Of a stretch of 64,000 bases of DNA, positions 8,626-18,135 are shown one piece after another. Origin of the DNA: Phycisphaerales bacterium (lineage in GTDB: Bacteria; Planctomycetota; Phycisphaerae; Phycisphaerales; UBA1924); the NCBI GenBank assembly GCA_020849615.1, contig JADLFW010000006.1, forward strand, positions 62,001 through 126,000, read 5' to 3'. The position numbers were made by a program, and so were the translations under genes. Positions within the stretch are counted from its first letter, which is position 1. Each line of letters begins with the position of its first letter. The notes beneath the pieces were generated by a model. The model was not told the DNA's origin and did no database searches. It saw nothing but the letters and a program-made list of their open reading frames with translations.

Positions 8626-10004
8626 ACAACCATCTCCTCCCCGCCTCCGGCGACTCCGGCTCGTGGTCCCGCCGCGAGTTCGTCCGCACCGCCGGCGCCA
8701 TCCTCGTCCCCCTCAGCGCCGCCGGCGCGATCGGCGCTGAGCACGCCCGCCGCGCCGCCGTTCCGCAGCCCGCGAACGGGCCGGTCGCCGCCCCGATCGA
8801 TCGCCCGCTGAAGCTCGGCCTCATCGGCTGCGGCGGGCGCGGCACCGGCGCCGCGGTCCAGGCCCTCCGCGCCGACAAGAACACCGTGCTTGTCGCGATG
8901 AGCGATGTCTTCCCCGACCGTCTCGAATCCAGCCTCGCGGGCATCACGAGCGAGATGGGCGATGAGGCCGCGGCCCGGGTGCAGGTCCCGCCCGAGCGCC
9001 GCCACCTGGGCTTCGACTCCTACCAGCAGGTCATCGCGGGCGATGTCGATGTCGTCCTGCTCTGCTCCTACCCGGCGTTCAGGCCCGCGCAGCTCAAGGC
9101 CGCGGTCGCAGCCGGCAAGCACATCTTCGCCGAGAAGCCCCTGGCGGTGGACGGGCCGGGCCTGCGCTCGGTCCTTGAATCCGCCGCCGAGGCCAAGCGC
9201 AAGAACCTCGGCCTGCTCATCGGCTTCTGCTGGCGCTACAACGAAGGCATGCGGGCCACGTTCGACCAGGTCCTCAAGGGCGGCGTCGGCGAGCTCACCA
9301 CCGTCCACACCACCTACCACACCGGCACGCTCCAGAAGCGCCCCCGCAAGGCCGCGTGGTCCGATGTCGAGTTCCAGATGCGCAACTGGTGGCACTTCAC
9401 CTGGATCTCCGGCGACCACATCGTCGAGCAGGCCGTCCACTCCATCGACCGCCTCGCCTGGGCCATGGGCGACAAGATGCCCGCCAAGGTCAACTGCCTC
9501 GGCGGGCGGGCCGCCCGCTCCGGGCCCGAGCACGGAAACGTCTTCGACCACTTCGCCGCCATCTACGAGTACGACGATGGCCGCCGGGCCTTCCACACCT
9601 GCCGCCAGATCGACGGCTGCCCTTCCGACAACACCGACTACATCTACGGCACCAAGGGCTCCTGCACCATCAACGGCTGGGTCCCGACGTACGTCATCAA
9701 GGACCACGCCGGCCAGGTCGCCTGGAAGTTCGACGGTGACGCCGAGGGCGCGGGGCGGATGTACCAGAACGAGCACAACGAGTTCTTCGCCGGCCTCCGC
9801 TCGGGCCACCTCATCAACGATGGCGAGCGCGGCGCCAACTCCACCCTCATGGCCATCATGGCCCGCATGGCGGCCTACACGGGCCAGACGATCTCGTGGG
9901 ACCAAGCCCTCAACTCCAAGGAGTCGCTCGTTCCCGATTCCCTCGCCCTCGGCGAGATGCCCACCCCCGCGGTTCCGATCCCGGGCCAGACCAAGTTCTC
10001 GTGA
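8622..10004 (+). CDS. Tat-exported Gfo/Idh/MocA family oxidoreductase
   Basis: This 460-residue protein starts at GTG within the stop of the preceding gene. A twin-arginine signal, SRREFVRTAGA, followed by an Ala-rich hydrophobic stretch, covers about residues 16-40. The Rossmann motif is GLIGCGGRGTGAA (about 66-78) and the catalytic signature is AEKPLAVD. The substrate domain contains SGDHIVEQAVHSIDRLAWAM. Export with folded cofactor fits the Tat route and places oxidation of a sugar or glycoside in the periplasm. Planctomycetes encode many such exported family members. The isomerase-like gene at 10029 follows after 24 bases, so a joint keto-sugar pathway is plausible (inference). Confidence 0.9.
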   Translation: MNNHLLPASGDSGSWSRREFVRTAGAILVPLSAAGAIGAEHARRAAVPQPANGPVAAPIDRPLKLGLIGCGGRGTGAAVQALRADKNTVLVAMSDVFPDRLESSLAGITSEMGDEAAARVQVPPERRHLGFDSYQQVIAGDVDVVLLCSYPAFRPAQLKAAVAAGKHIFAEKPLAVDGPGLRSVLESAAEAKRKNLGLLIGFCWRYNEGMRATFDQVLKGGVGELTTVHTTYHTGTLQKRPRKAAWSDVEFQMRNWWHFTWISGDHIVEQAVHSIDRLAWAMGDKMPAKVNCLGGRAARSGPEHGNVFDHFAAIYEYDDGRRAFHTCRQIDGCPSDNTDYIYGTKGSCTINGWVPTYVIKDHAGQVAWKFDGDAEGAGRMYQNEHNEFFAGLRSGHLINDGERGANSTLMAIMARMAAYTGQTISWDQALNSKESLVPDSLALGEMPTPAVPIPGQTKFS

Positions 10005-10028
10005 TCACGAGCCCGCAGGAGCCCCGAC

Positions 10029-10961
10029 ATGCACCGCCGACGCTTCATCCTGACCGCCGCGGCCGCCGTCGCAGCCGCGGATGCCTCCCGCTCGCTGGCC
10101 CGGCAGCCGGTCGCCGCGCCCGCCGCCCCCGCGCCCGGCTCCAAACGCACCCTTCGCAAGGCCGTCATGATCGGCATGGTCGGGGAGGGCAACTCGCTCC
10201 TCGAGCGATTCCAGATCCTCCGCGACTGCGGCTTCGAGGGTGTCGAGATGGACAGCCCCAGCCCCGTCAAGCACGACGAGATTTTGAGCGCCCAGGAAAA
10301 GACGGGCCTGAAGGTCCACGGCCTCGTCGACTCCGTCCACTGGAAGTTCCACCTCAACAACCCCGATGCCGCCGTCCGCGCTGAGGGCTTCAAGGCCCTC
10401 GAGACCGCGCTCCGCGATGGCAAGACCTTCGGCAGCACCAGCATCCTGCTCGTGCCGGGCGTCGTGAACAAGGACCAGCCCTACGACGCCGCCTACCGCC
10501 TGACGCAGGAAGAAATCCGGCGGGCGATCCCCCTCGCCGAGGCTTGCGGGGTGAAGATCGCCGTCGAGAACGTCTGGAACAACTTCCTGCTCAGCCCGCT
10601 CGAAGCCGCCCGCTACGTCGATGATTTCCAGAGCCCGTGGATCGGCTTCCACTTCGACATCGGCAATGTGATCAACTACGGCTTCCCCGCGCAGTGGATC
10701 CGCATCCTCGGCCCGCGCATCCTCAAGCTTCACATCAAGGACTTCTCCCGCAAGAAGCGCGATGATGAAGGCCTCTGGAAGGGCTTCTCGGTGGAGCTCG
10801 GTGATGGCGATGCCCAGTGGGCCGATGTCATGAAGGCCCTCGATGAGGTCGGCTACTCCACCGCGCCGGGCCGCAACTGGGCCACCGCGGAAGTGGGGGG
10901 CGGCGACCGCAAGCGCCTCCAGCAGATCTCCGAGCAGATGGACAGGTTGTTCGCGATGTAA
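10029..10961 (+). CDS. Tat-exported sugar isomerase/epimerase-like TIM-barrel protein
   Basis: The product is 310 residues. The N-terminus MHRRRFILTAAAAVAAAD is a Tat-type signal. The mature part is a xylose-isomerase-like TIM barrel with metal ligands apparent in IAVENVWNN (Glu), GFHFDIGNVINYG (Asp), ILKLHIKDF (His, Asp) and WATAEVGGG (Glu). The block LLVPGVVNKDQPYDAAYRLTQ is typical of the planctomycete group. It lies 24 bases after the exported oxidoreductase and 21 bases before cutC, consistent with one operon. The substrate is unknown; a keto-sugar or 3-keto-glycoside is a guess from the partner gene. Confidence 0.86.
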   Translation: MHRRRFILTAAAAVAAADASRSLARQPVAAPAAPAPGSKRTLRKAVMIGMVGEGNSLLERFQILRDCGFEGVEMDSPSPVKHDEILSAQEKTGLKVHGLVDSVHWKFHLNNPDAAVRAEGFKALETALRDGKTFGSTSILLVPGVVNKDQPYDAAYRLTQEEIRRAIPLAEACGVKIAVENVWNNFLLSPLEAARYVDDFQSPWIGFHFDIGNVINYGFPAQWIRILGPRILKLHIKDFSRKKRDDEGLWKGFSVELGDGDAQWADVMKALDEVGYSTAPGRNWATAEVGGGDRKRLQQISEQMDRLFAM

Positions 10962-10982
10962 TCACGCCGCGGGGGCCGGGCC

Positions 10983-11741
10983 ATGGCCATCACCCTCGAG
11001 ATCGCCGTCGACAACACCCCGGATGCGATGGTGGCCGCCGCGGGCGGCGCCGATCGTCTCGAACTCGCGGCCGCCCTCGACCAGCACGGACTGACGCCCC
11101 GGCCCGACATCATCCGCGAGATCAAGGCCGCTGTCACCATCCCCGTGCTCGTCCTCATCCGTCCCGGGCCACACCCGGTCATCCAAGCCCAGGCCGAGGT
11201 CGCCGCGGCGCTCAAGCATGCCGAACAATCTATTGACGCGGGCGCCGACGGCCTGGTCTTCGGCTTCCTGCGCCCGGACCGCACGATCGACCGCGATCTG
11301 GCCATCGCGGTGCGCGCCATCGCGGCCCCGCGCGACACCGTCTTTCACCGCGCGTTCGACCTCACACCCGACCCCTTCGATGCGATCGACCAGCTCGCGG
11401 CGCTGGGGATCACCCGCATCCTCACGGCGGGCCAGACCCCCGGCGGGGCCGCGCGGGCCATGAATCTCGATACGCCGGAGATCCCCGCGGAACCTCCCGT
11501 CGATCCCGCCGCCGATCCCGACCTGGCCCGCTTCGAGCGCATCCGCCACTACCGCCGCCACGCCGGCGACCGGATCCAGATCCTGCCGGGCGGGGGCATC
11601 CGGGCCGTCAACATCGCCACCCTGTTCTACTCCACCGGCGCCGACCAGGTGCACTCCTCGGCCCGGACTCCATCCCGCGCCGGGCTCGATCCCGTGGAGC
11701 TCCGCGGACTCCGCGCCGCGCTCGACGGGCTGGCGCGGTAG
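10983..11741 (+). CDS. cutC: CutC family protein (copper homeostasis annotation)
   Basis: This 252-residue protein has CutC hallmarks: EIAVDNTPDAMVAAAGGADR at the N-terminus, VLIRPGPHPV, GLVFGFLRPDRTID, VFHRAFD and RILTAGQTPGG. The C-terminal IQILPGGGIRAVNI is also characteristic. CutC was first linked to copper tolerance, but the copper role is disputed and the fold is a TIM barrel. The position in a sugar-isomerase operon here would fit a metabolic role (inference). It has no signal peptide, so it is cytoplasmic between two exported TIM barrels. A typical CutC is about 240-250 residues, so this is full length. Confidence 0.92.
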   Translation: MAITLEIAVDNTPDAMVAAAGGADRLELAAALDQHGLTPRPDIIREIKAAVTIPVLVLIRPGPHPVIQAQAEVAAALKHAEQSIDAGADGLVFGFLRPDRTIDRDLAIAVRAIAAPRDTVFHRAFDLTPDPFDAIDQLAALGITRILTAGQTPGGAARAMNLDTPEIPAEPPVDPAADPDLARFERIRHYRRHAGDRIQILPGGGIRAVNIATLFYSTGADQVHSSARTPSRAGLDPVELRGLRAALDGLAR

Positions 11742-11764
11742 GCTGCCCGCTCAGGAGCACTCCC

Positions 11765-12655
11765 ATGTCCAGCATCGACCGTCGCGAGTTTCTCACCGCT
11801 TCCGCGGCCACCGCTGCCGCCGTCACGTCCCTGAGCACCGCTATGGCCCGTCAGCCCGCTTCAGCAGCGGCCCCGGCCGCTCCGGCGGGCCTCAAGGGCC
11901 GGATCAATCACTCCGCCTGCCGCTGGTGCTACGGCGGCATGCCGCTGGATGAACTCTGCGGGAACGCCGCCGCGATGGGCCTCAAGTCGGTCGAGCTCCT
12001 CAACCCCGATGAATGGGAGACCGCGCGCAAGCACGGCCTCACCTGCGCGGTCGCCAGCTTCGTGAAGTCCAACCCCATCCCCAAAGGCTTCAACCGCGTC
12101 GAGAACCACGATGCCATCATCCGCGAGCTCGAGGAACGCCTCCCCCAGGTCAAGGCCGCCGGCATCCCGGCCCAGATCGTCTTCTCCGGCAACCGCGCGG
12201 GCCTCGACGACGCCGCCGGGCTCAAGAACTGCGCGACGGGCCTGAAGCGCATCACGCCCCTCGCCGAGCAGCTGGGCATCACCATCGTCATGGAGCTGCT
12301 CAACTCCAAGGTCGATCACAAGGACTACATGTGCGACCGCACCCCGTGGGGAGTGAACCTCGTCAACGAGGTCGGCTCTCCGCGCTTCAAGCTCCTCTAC
12401 GACATCTACCACATGCAGATCATGGAGGGTGATGTCATCCGCACCATCACCGACCACAAGGACGCCATCGGCCACTACCACACCGGCGGCAACCCGGGCC
12501 GGCGCGAGATCGACCAGTCCCAGGAGCTCAACTACACCGCCATCTGCAAGGCGATCGTCGCCACCGGGTACACGGGCTTCATCGGCCAGGAGTTCATCCC
12601 CAGCCGCGACCCCATGACCTCCCTCCGCGAGGCCATCGCCATCTGCGATGTGTAA
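11765..12655 (+). CDS. Tat-exported hydroxypyruvate-isomerase-like TIM-barrel protein
   Basis: The product is 296 residues. A Tat signal, DRREFLTASAATAAAV, covers about residues 5-28. The barrel resembles Hyi-type isomerases: NHSACRWCYGGMPLDELC, IVMELLNSKVDHKDYMCD (Glu), LLYDIYHMQIMEGD (Asp, His), IGHYHTGGNPGR and FIGQEFIPSRDP (Glu). It is the third isomerase-like protein of this neighbourhood and the second exported one. The reading frame begins 23 bases after cutC, with AGGAG in the gap. Its end converges on the MFS gene at 12724. The hydroxypyruvate assignment is only by resemblance; the substrate may be another keto acid or keto sugar. Confidence 0.87.
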   Translation: MSSIDRREFLTASAATAAAVTSLSTAMARQPASAAAPAAPAGLKGRINHSACRWCYGGMPLDELCGNAAAMGLKSVELLNPDEWETARKHGLTCAVASFVKSNPIPKGFNRVENHDAIIRELEERLPQVKAAGIPAQIVFSGNRAGLDDAAGLKNCATGLKRITPLAEQLGITIVMELLNSKVDHKDYMCDRTPWGVNLVNEVGSPRFKLLYDIYHMQIMEGDVIRTITDHKDAIGHYHTGGNPGRREIDQSQELNYTAICKAIVATGYTGFIGQEFIPSRDPMTSLREAIAICDV

Positions 12656-12723
12656 GTTCCGTTTCCCTCTCCGGCGATGAGCAAACTCACGGCGGGCGCA
12701 TCGACGGGTGTGTATTCACTGTG

Positions 12724-14100
12724 TTACCTCTTCGCCGTCTCCCCCGCCGGGCCCATCGCCCGCCGCAGCGACACGAACCCCGCCGCGCCCACCACGGTGA
12801 ACGCCAGGCACAGGCCCAGCACCCACGCCGAGGCATCCCGCGCGCTCAGGTCCATCCGCCGAAGCTGCTCGTACAGCCCGACCGCGACCAGCGGCGCCAC
12901 CAGCCCGCGCACGCCGTTGAGCGTCACGTGCGTCGCCATGTACTGCGAGGTCTGCGTGGGGGGCGCGAAGTCCACGTGCCCCAGGTTCCACGCCAGGCTC
13001 CCGCCGCCGAACGCAACGCCCTGCACCGCCGCCGCCGCGTACAGCAGCCCGGTCTGGTGCGTCAGCACCCCGGCCAGGAACATCGTCGTCGAGGCCGCGA
13101 ACGTCCAGCCATGGATCGAGCGGAACTTCACGACGTGGGCCCGGTCCAGCAGCCGCGCCCACACCGGCACCGCCACCGGCAGGATCAGGTACGGGATGGT
13201 CGTGATGATCAGGATGCTGTCGCCGTAGCCCATCTGGAACTGGTCGCGCAGGGTGATCACCAGGATCGGCGTGAGCATCAGGTTGCCCGTGCCCAGCACG
13301 AACATCCACAGCATGAACCACGCGAACCACCGGTCGCGTTTCAGCACGCGCCACACGATCACGGGGCCCTTCCAGGGCGGCAGCAGGTCGGCCCGCGTCT
13401 CGCCCCGCAGCATGGCCCGGTGACGCCGCACGCGCAGCGACCGCGTCGCGAAGAACGCCACGATCCCGCACGCCGCCATCACGGGCACGACCAGCCGGTA
13501 GATCCCCTGCACTTCATCGAGCGCGAAGCCCAGCAGCGCGCCGCCCGTCGCGACGATCAGCTGCTGCAGCGTCGAGAACTTGCCGACGATCGCCGCCCGA
13601 ACCCGCGGCGGGTAGTTGGACCGCCACACCGTGGGACGCAGCGTGATGATCCCCGACCAGCAGGCCCGCGCCCCCAGCACCAGCGCCGCCAGCAGGAACA
13701 GCCCGCCCGCGCTCCGCGGCACCAGCGCCACCGCCGCCACCAGCACGATCGTCCCGACCTGCAGGCCGTTGATGAACGCGATCTTGCCCCGCCCGTGCGA
13801 CAGCGCCGCCCACAGGAAGCTGAAGAGGTTGGCGATCTCCGATGACGCCCCGATCAGCGCCACCATGAAGTTCAGCAGCCCCGCCGGCACCGCCCCGTCG
13901 AACGTCTGCTTCGTGAACACCCCGACCACGCCGCTCTCGACCGCCGCCAGCGTCACCGAGAAGAACGCGACGGTCATCAGCTCGCTGCGGTAGGCGGGCC
14001 GGGCCATGACCGGCACCGACGCGGGCATGAACGATCCGGCCGCCCGCGAGACCGCCCGCCACGTCCCGGAAATCGGAGTGATGATGCGCACGAGACGCAA
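12724..14100 (-). CDS. MFS-type multispanning membrane protein
   Basis: This 458-residue protein has about twelve hydrophobic segments and MFS-like loops, for example SFLWAALSHGRGKIAFINGL and SLRVRRHRAML, in the places where cytoplasmic loops of the family fall. No strong substrate signature was recognised. The N-terminal 30 residues before the first membrane segment are basic and variable, so the true start may be a later Met (for example before ARPAYRSEL). It lies between the sugar isomerases and infC, on the same strand as infC and 110 bases from the infC stop. A sugar or metabolite transport role is inferred from context only. Confidence 0.75.
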   Translation of the reverse strand: MRLVRIITPISGTWRAVSRAAGSFMPASVPVMARPAYRSELMTVAFFSVTLAAVESGVVGVFTKQTFDGAVPAGLLNFMVALIGASSEIANLFSFLWAALSHGRGKIAFINGLQVGTIVLVAAVALVPRSAGGLFLLAALVLGARACWSGIITLRPTVWRSNYPPRVRAAIVGKFSTLQQLIVATGGALLGFALDEVQGIYRLVVPVMAACGIVAFFATRSLRVRRHRAMLRGETRADLLPPWKGPVIVWRVLKRDRWFAWFMLWMFVLGTGNLMLTPILVITLRDQFQMGYGDSILIITTIPYLILPVAVPVWARLLDRAHVVKFRSIHGWTFAASTTMFLAGVLTHQTGLLYAAAAVQGVAFGGGSLAWNLGHVDFAPPTQTSQYMATHVTLNGVRGLVAPLVAVGLYEQLRRMDLSARDASAWVLGLCLAFTVVGAAGFVSLRRAMGPAGETAKR

Positions 14101-14210
14101 CAGTTGGGCCCGAGCGCCCCCGAGGCAAGCCCGGCCCCGGCAATCACGCGCGCAGCACCGGCCCGGCGCCCGGCGCGGTCGCTCCGCCGCTCGTCACTGC
14201 TTCGTCCCCG

Positions 14211-14885
<675 letters not shown>

Positions 14886-14891
<6 letters not shown>

Positions 14892-15258
14892 GTTTGAAAC
14901 TCCTTGTCATGCCTGAAACCTTCGCCCGCACGCCGCCCACCGCGGCGAGCGGCAACACAAGACCCGCACCCCGCGGGCCCGTCTGAATCCCTGGATGATG
15001 GATAGCCGCTCCCGCGATCATGACGACGGGCCGGCACGCACCGCCGGCGCTTCACACTGGGCTCGTCGAGTCGCAGGCCTAACAGTCACGCGGCTGGTAT
15101 TCCGAGCAGGGGCACTCTCCCGGGAACCCGTCACCGGACGGCTCCCGACCGGTCCAAGGCTAACGCCCGGGGCCCCCCGAGGCAAGGGCCGGGCCGCAAT
15201 TGACGCCGCCCCCGGGCCGGGGCCCTCGGCCCGCCCGCGTACCCCCCGAGTCTTCAAG
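14886..15258. other. Gene-free stretch between infC and the kinase gene
   Basis: No supported gene lies in these 373 bases. The first part is the infC leader on the minus strand, with the Shine-Dalgarno AAGGAG at 14900-14905. The region is very GC-rich, with several GGGCC/GGCCC arms that could fold, for example around 15170-15240. No clear -10/-35 pair and no terminator with a T-run was found. It probably holds the infC promoter and leader. No L20-type binding site could be recognised. Confidence 0.5.
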
Positions 15259-16632
15259 TCAGTTCAGCGCCAGGATCACGTTCAGTGTCACGCTGATCAC
15301 CAGCAACGCCACCATCGTCCCGAACAGCACCTTCGAGACCCCCGGGCCGCTGGGCGTCCGGTCCTCCCGCATCTCGACCGGGGCCGCCGCCTCCGCCTGG
15401 GCCAGCGAGGCGATCGCCGCCGCGGGCAGGACATCCTTGTGCGCGATGGGCGGTGTCTGCCCCTTCCGCACGGCCCGCAGGTCGACCAGCAGGTCCTTGC
15501 AGCTCTGGTACCTCGCCTTGGGGTCCTTGGCCATCATCATCTCGATGACCTCGGAGATGCCCGGGCTCAGCTTCGGGTTCACGTGGTCGGGCGCCACCAG
15601 CTCCGCCTTCAGGTGCTTGTGCATCACCGCCGAAGGGTTCTTCCCGTCAAACGGCACGCTCCCCGTCACCATGTGGTACAGCGTCGCGCCCAGCGAGTAG
15701 ATGTCGGCGGGCGGGCCGATCCGCACCTCGCCCCGCACCTGCTCCGGGCTGATGTAGTACGGCGTCCCGAAGGCCTTGCCCTGTTCCTCCTCCGCCGCCT
15801 CCTTGTCGGAGATCGCGCGGGCCAGCCCCATGTCGGCCAGCTTGGCCACGCCCTCCTTCGTGATCATGATGTTCTTGGGCTTTACATCCCTGTGGATCAG
15901 CCCCTTGGCGTGCGCGTGCTGCAGCGCATCGGCGATCTGCGCCACGATGTCGATCGCCTCGCCCTCGCTGATCCGCTTGTGCTTCACGATGTCGTCGTAG
16001 ACCGTCCGCCCGTCCACGTACTCCATCACGAAGTAGTACAGGTCCCCGGTATTGCCGACGTCGTACGCCTGCACGATGTTCGGATGGTTCAGCTGCGCCG
16101 CCGAACGCCCCTCCGCGAAGAACCGGTTGATGAACTGCGGGCTCGACGAGTACTTCTTCGGCAGCACCTTGATCGCCACCATCCGGTCCAGGCTGATCTG
16201 CCGGGCCTTGAACACCTTGGCCATCGCCCCGGCGCCCAGCACCCCCAGCACCTTGTAGCCGGGGATCTGCTGCCCCGTCCGCTCCGCCTCCAGCTGCTGC
16301 TTCAGCCTCGCCAGCTGCCGCGATGTCACATAGTCGTTCTTGACCAGCACCGCCATCAGCGACATCTGGTTCGCATCCTGCCGGGCCACCTCCAGGCTGT
16401 GCGCCACCTCCTCCGGCGTCGCCAGCCCCAGGTCCACCACCAGCTTGCTCACCAGCGTGTCGACGTTCGTCCCGCCCTTGGCCGCCTCGTGCAGGGCTTC
16501 CTCGACAGCGGCCACCGTCGGCGCCGGCGGCGGCGTCCGCGACAGCGGCGAGGTGTCGTCGGGACGGCCCGCCTTCGACCGCGTCAGCGGCGAAGTCTCG
16601 CTCAGATCCGGTTGTCTCGTGGGCTCACTCAT
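15259..16632 (-). CDS. Membrane-anchored serine/threonine protein kinase
   Basis: The product is 457 residues. Residues 1-60 are Ser/Thr/Pro-rich. Residues 60-130 hold two helical repeats ([32 protein letters not shown]) that resemble the MshEN-type N-terminal domain of type II/IV secretion ATPases. The kinase domain (about 137-400) has the glycine loop [15 protein letters not shown], catalytic Lys in VAIKVL, the HRD loop [15 protein letters not shown] in place of DFG (KLADMGLA) and [10 protein letters not shown]. The C-terminus ends with one membrane helix ([20 protein letters not shown]), so the kinase faces the cytoplasm. The start at 16632 was chosen for its GGGAG 4 bases upstream. It lies next to the prepilin-like array, divergently transcribed. 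Confidence 0.9.
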   Translation of the reverse strand: MSEPTRQPDLSETSPLTRSKAGRPDDTSPLSRTPPPAPTVAAVEEALHEAAKGGTNVDTLVSKLVVDLGLATPEEVAHSLEVARQDANQMSLMAVLVKNDYVTSRQLARLKQQLEAERTGQQIPGYKVLGVLGAGAMAKVFKARQISLDRMVAIKVLPKKYSSSPQFINRFFAEGRSAAQLNHPNIVQAYDVGNTGDLYYFVMEYVDGRTVYDDIVKHKRISEGEAIDIVAQIADALQHAHAKGLIHRDVKPKNIMITKEGVAKLADMGLARAISDKEAAEEEQGKAFGTPYYISPEQVRGEVRIGPPADIYSLGATLYHMVTGSVPFDGKNPSAVMHKHLKAELVAPDHVNPKLSPGISEVIEMMMAKDPKARYQSCKDLLVDLRAVRKGQTPPIAHKDVLPAAAIASLAQAEAAAPVEMREDRTPSGPGVSKVLFGTMVALLVISVTLNVILALN

Positions 16633-17159
16633 GAAACTCCCGGAACCCCCCATCCGGAACCCCGCACCCCGGGCCTTCTCCCCGTCGCACTTCCGCCGAT
16701 CCCCCGCCCGGGCGGGGGGCACAACCTATGTCCATTCGTCCGAATCTGTCAATCGGTCGCACGGCGGCCTCTGTTCGGTCATACGTACATCAGGACCCCC
16801 TGTTCCTCCCTAAGGCCGCCGCCCCGGCCTTCCTTTCTCCGCGAAAACCACGCCGGGCGGGGGGTATTCCTCATTCCGGAGGCCATATCCAACGCCGTTC
16901 GTCCGAACCCGCGATCCCGGACCCCAAATCCCGGGTTTCGCACGGAACCGGGCAGCCCGCCGCGGCGTAAGTACTCGTGGCGAGGTGCGTTGACCCTCGA
17001 CCGTGGGGCCTAGACCGACATTGACCACCTTTCCACCCCCTCCCACGACCCCTTCATTCCATCTTGTTCCTCTCGCACCCACGGCGATTCTCGCTCAGGG
17101 TCGTTGATCTGACCTCCATTCGAAACGGCTTTCAGGGGTTTACCCCAGGAGTTTGCACC
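16633..17159. other. 527-base divergent intergenic region between the kinase and the prepilin-like array
   Basis: No supported gene lies here. It must hold the kinase promoter (minus) and the promoter of the first prepilin-like gene (plus). Visible elements are an 18-base perfect palindrome at 16701-16718 (CCCCCGCCC and its mirror), two copies of TTCGTCCGAA at 16735-16744 and 16898-16907, and a weak -35-like TTGACC at 16990-16995 with TAGACC 15 bases later. The ribosome site AGGAG lies 8 bases before the GTG at 17160. No convincing consensus promoter was found. Confidence 0.5.
16735..16907. promoter_or_regulatory. Two identical TTCGTCCGAA boxes
   Basis: The 10-mer TTCGTCCGAA occurs at 16735-16744 and again at 16898-16907. 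Its arms TTCG and CGAA are inverted repeats separated by two bases, which is the shape of a small dimeric operator. Both copies lie in the divergent kinase/prepilin-like intergenic region. No known regulator is assigned. Confidence 0.35.
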
Positions 17160-18044
17160 GTGAACAAGCGTCGTCAGGGATTCACGCTCATCGAGCTGCT
17201 GGTGGTGATCGCGATCATCGCCCTGCTGATCTCGATCCTGCTGCCGGCCCTGGGCCGGGCCCGCAAGGCCGGTCAGATGGCCGTCTCGCTGAGCAACATG
17301 CGCCAGATCAACGTCGCCGGGGTGACCTACCGCGATTCCAACAAGGGCCGCATGCCCCTCTTCGTTCAGTTGAGCAAGCGCGGGTCCACCGTCGTCGAGA
17401 ACCCGACCGGCGACACCGCGGCGGGCTGGTGCACGTGGAGCTACGGCGGCAAGAACAACGATGGCTGGTGGTCCAGCAGCGCCGACAAGTTCTTCGACAT
17501 CGAGGCCGCCGACCGGCCCCTCAACCCCTACGTGTACGAGGGGGTCGACTGGGAGGCCCCGGTCGCGCCGGCCCAGCTCCCCAAGGACTCCAGCGCCCGC
17601 AAGCAGGAGGCCAAGGTCTTCAAGGACCCCAGCGACAAGGTCGGCCACCAGCGTGACTGGCCCAAGGCCAACAAGGAAGGCCAGACCTGCTACGACGATG
17701 TGGGCACCAGCTACCAGTACAACGCCAAGTGGTTCGAGCAGCTCCCCACATCGATGAAGTTCGTCGCCCGCTTCGAGTTCGGCATCAAGCGCATGGGCCT
17801 GGCCGATGCCTTCAACCCCTCCAAGTACGCCTGGATGAGCGATGAGTACAGCGACATCACCGTGAACCAGCTCTCCGCCAAGGCCCAGGTCAAGAACGGC
17901 TACGACGACATCAACAAGTCCATCCTCGGCTTCCTCGACGGCCACGCCGCCTACCTCACCGTCTACCCCGGCAAGAAGCCCGAGTCCTACACCAACGACA
18001 AGTACACCTTCGTCTTCGAAGACCTCCGCGTCCCCGGAACCTAA
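17160..18044 (+). CDS. Prepilin-like protein 1 of the tandem array
   Basis: The product is 294 residues, starting at GTG with AGGAG 8 bases upstream. A short basic leader (NKRRQG) precedes the prepilin-peptidase site [21 protein letters not shown], so the Gly-Phe bond should be cut and the hydrophobic helix left as filament core or anchor. The ectodomain carries the array-specific blocks CTWSYGGKNND, EAADRPLNPYVYEG, KVFKDPSDKVGHQRDWPK, YDDVGTSYQYN, GYDDINKSILGFLDGHAAYL and the terminal [17 protein letters not shown]. The D-x9-DG spacing resembles the planctomycete H-x9-DG prepilin box with His replaced by Asp. The gene is followed by a strong terminator at 18069. Molecular role unknown: a pseudopilin or surface protein. 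Confidence 0.88.
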   Translation: MNKRRQGFTLIELLVVIAIIALLISILLPALGRARKAGQMAVSLSNMRQINVAGVTYRDSNKGRMPLFVQLSKRGSTVVENPTGDTAAGWCTWSYGGKNNDGWWSSSADKFFDIEAADRPLNPYVYEGVDWEAPVAPAQLPKDSSARKQEAKVFKDPSDKVGHQRDWPKANKEGQTCYDDVGTSYQYNAKWFEQLPTSMKFVARFEFGIKRMGLADAFNPSKYAWMSDEYSDITVNQLSAKAQVKNGYDDINKSILGFLDGHAAYLTVYPGKKPESYTNDKYTFVFEDLRVPGT

Positions 18045-18068
18045 GGGGCCCGTTTCCCCAATCACCCC

Positions 18069-18100
18069 GACGCGAGGGCTAACGCCCTCGCGTCGTCTTT
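18069..18100 (+). terminator. Rho-independent terminator after prepilin-like gene 1
   Basis: An 11-bp perfect stem (GACGCGAGGGC at 18069-18079, mirrored to 18094) with a 4-base loop TAAC is followed by GTCTTT. It lies 25 bases after the stop codon at 18044. It separates the first array gene from the second. Confidence 0.85.
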
Positions 18101-18111
18101 CCGACAGCAGT

Positions 18112-18125
18112 CCACAGATCTGTGG
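18112..18125. promoter_or_regulatory. Perfect 14-bp palindrome ahead of prepilin-like gene 2
   Basis: CCACAGATCTGTGG is a perfect palindrome ending 10 bases before the GTG start at 18136. It overlaps the start of the GGGAG ribosome site (18123-18127). Placed between a terminator and a start codon, it could be an operator or an RNA hairpin masking the ribosome site. The binding protein is unknown. Confidence 0.45.
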
Positions 18126-18135
18126 GAGCACGGCC

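Noticed and set aside
16701..16718. 18-base palindrome as a terminator
   Set aside because: It lies upstream of the kinase start, not after a gene, and has no T-run. It was kept only as a note in the intergenic entry.
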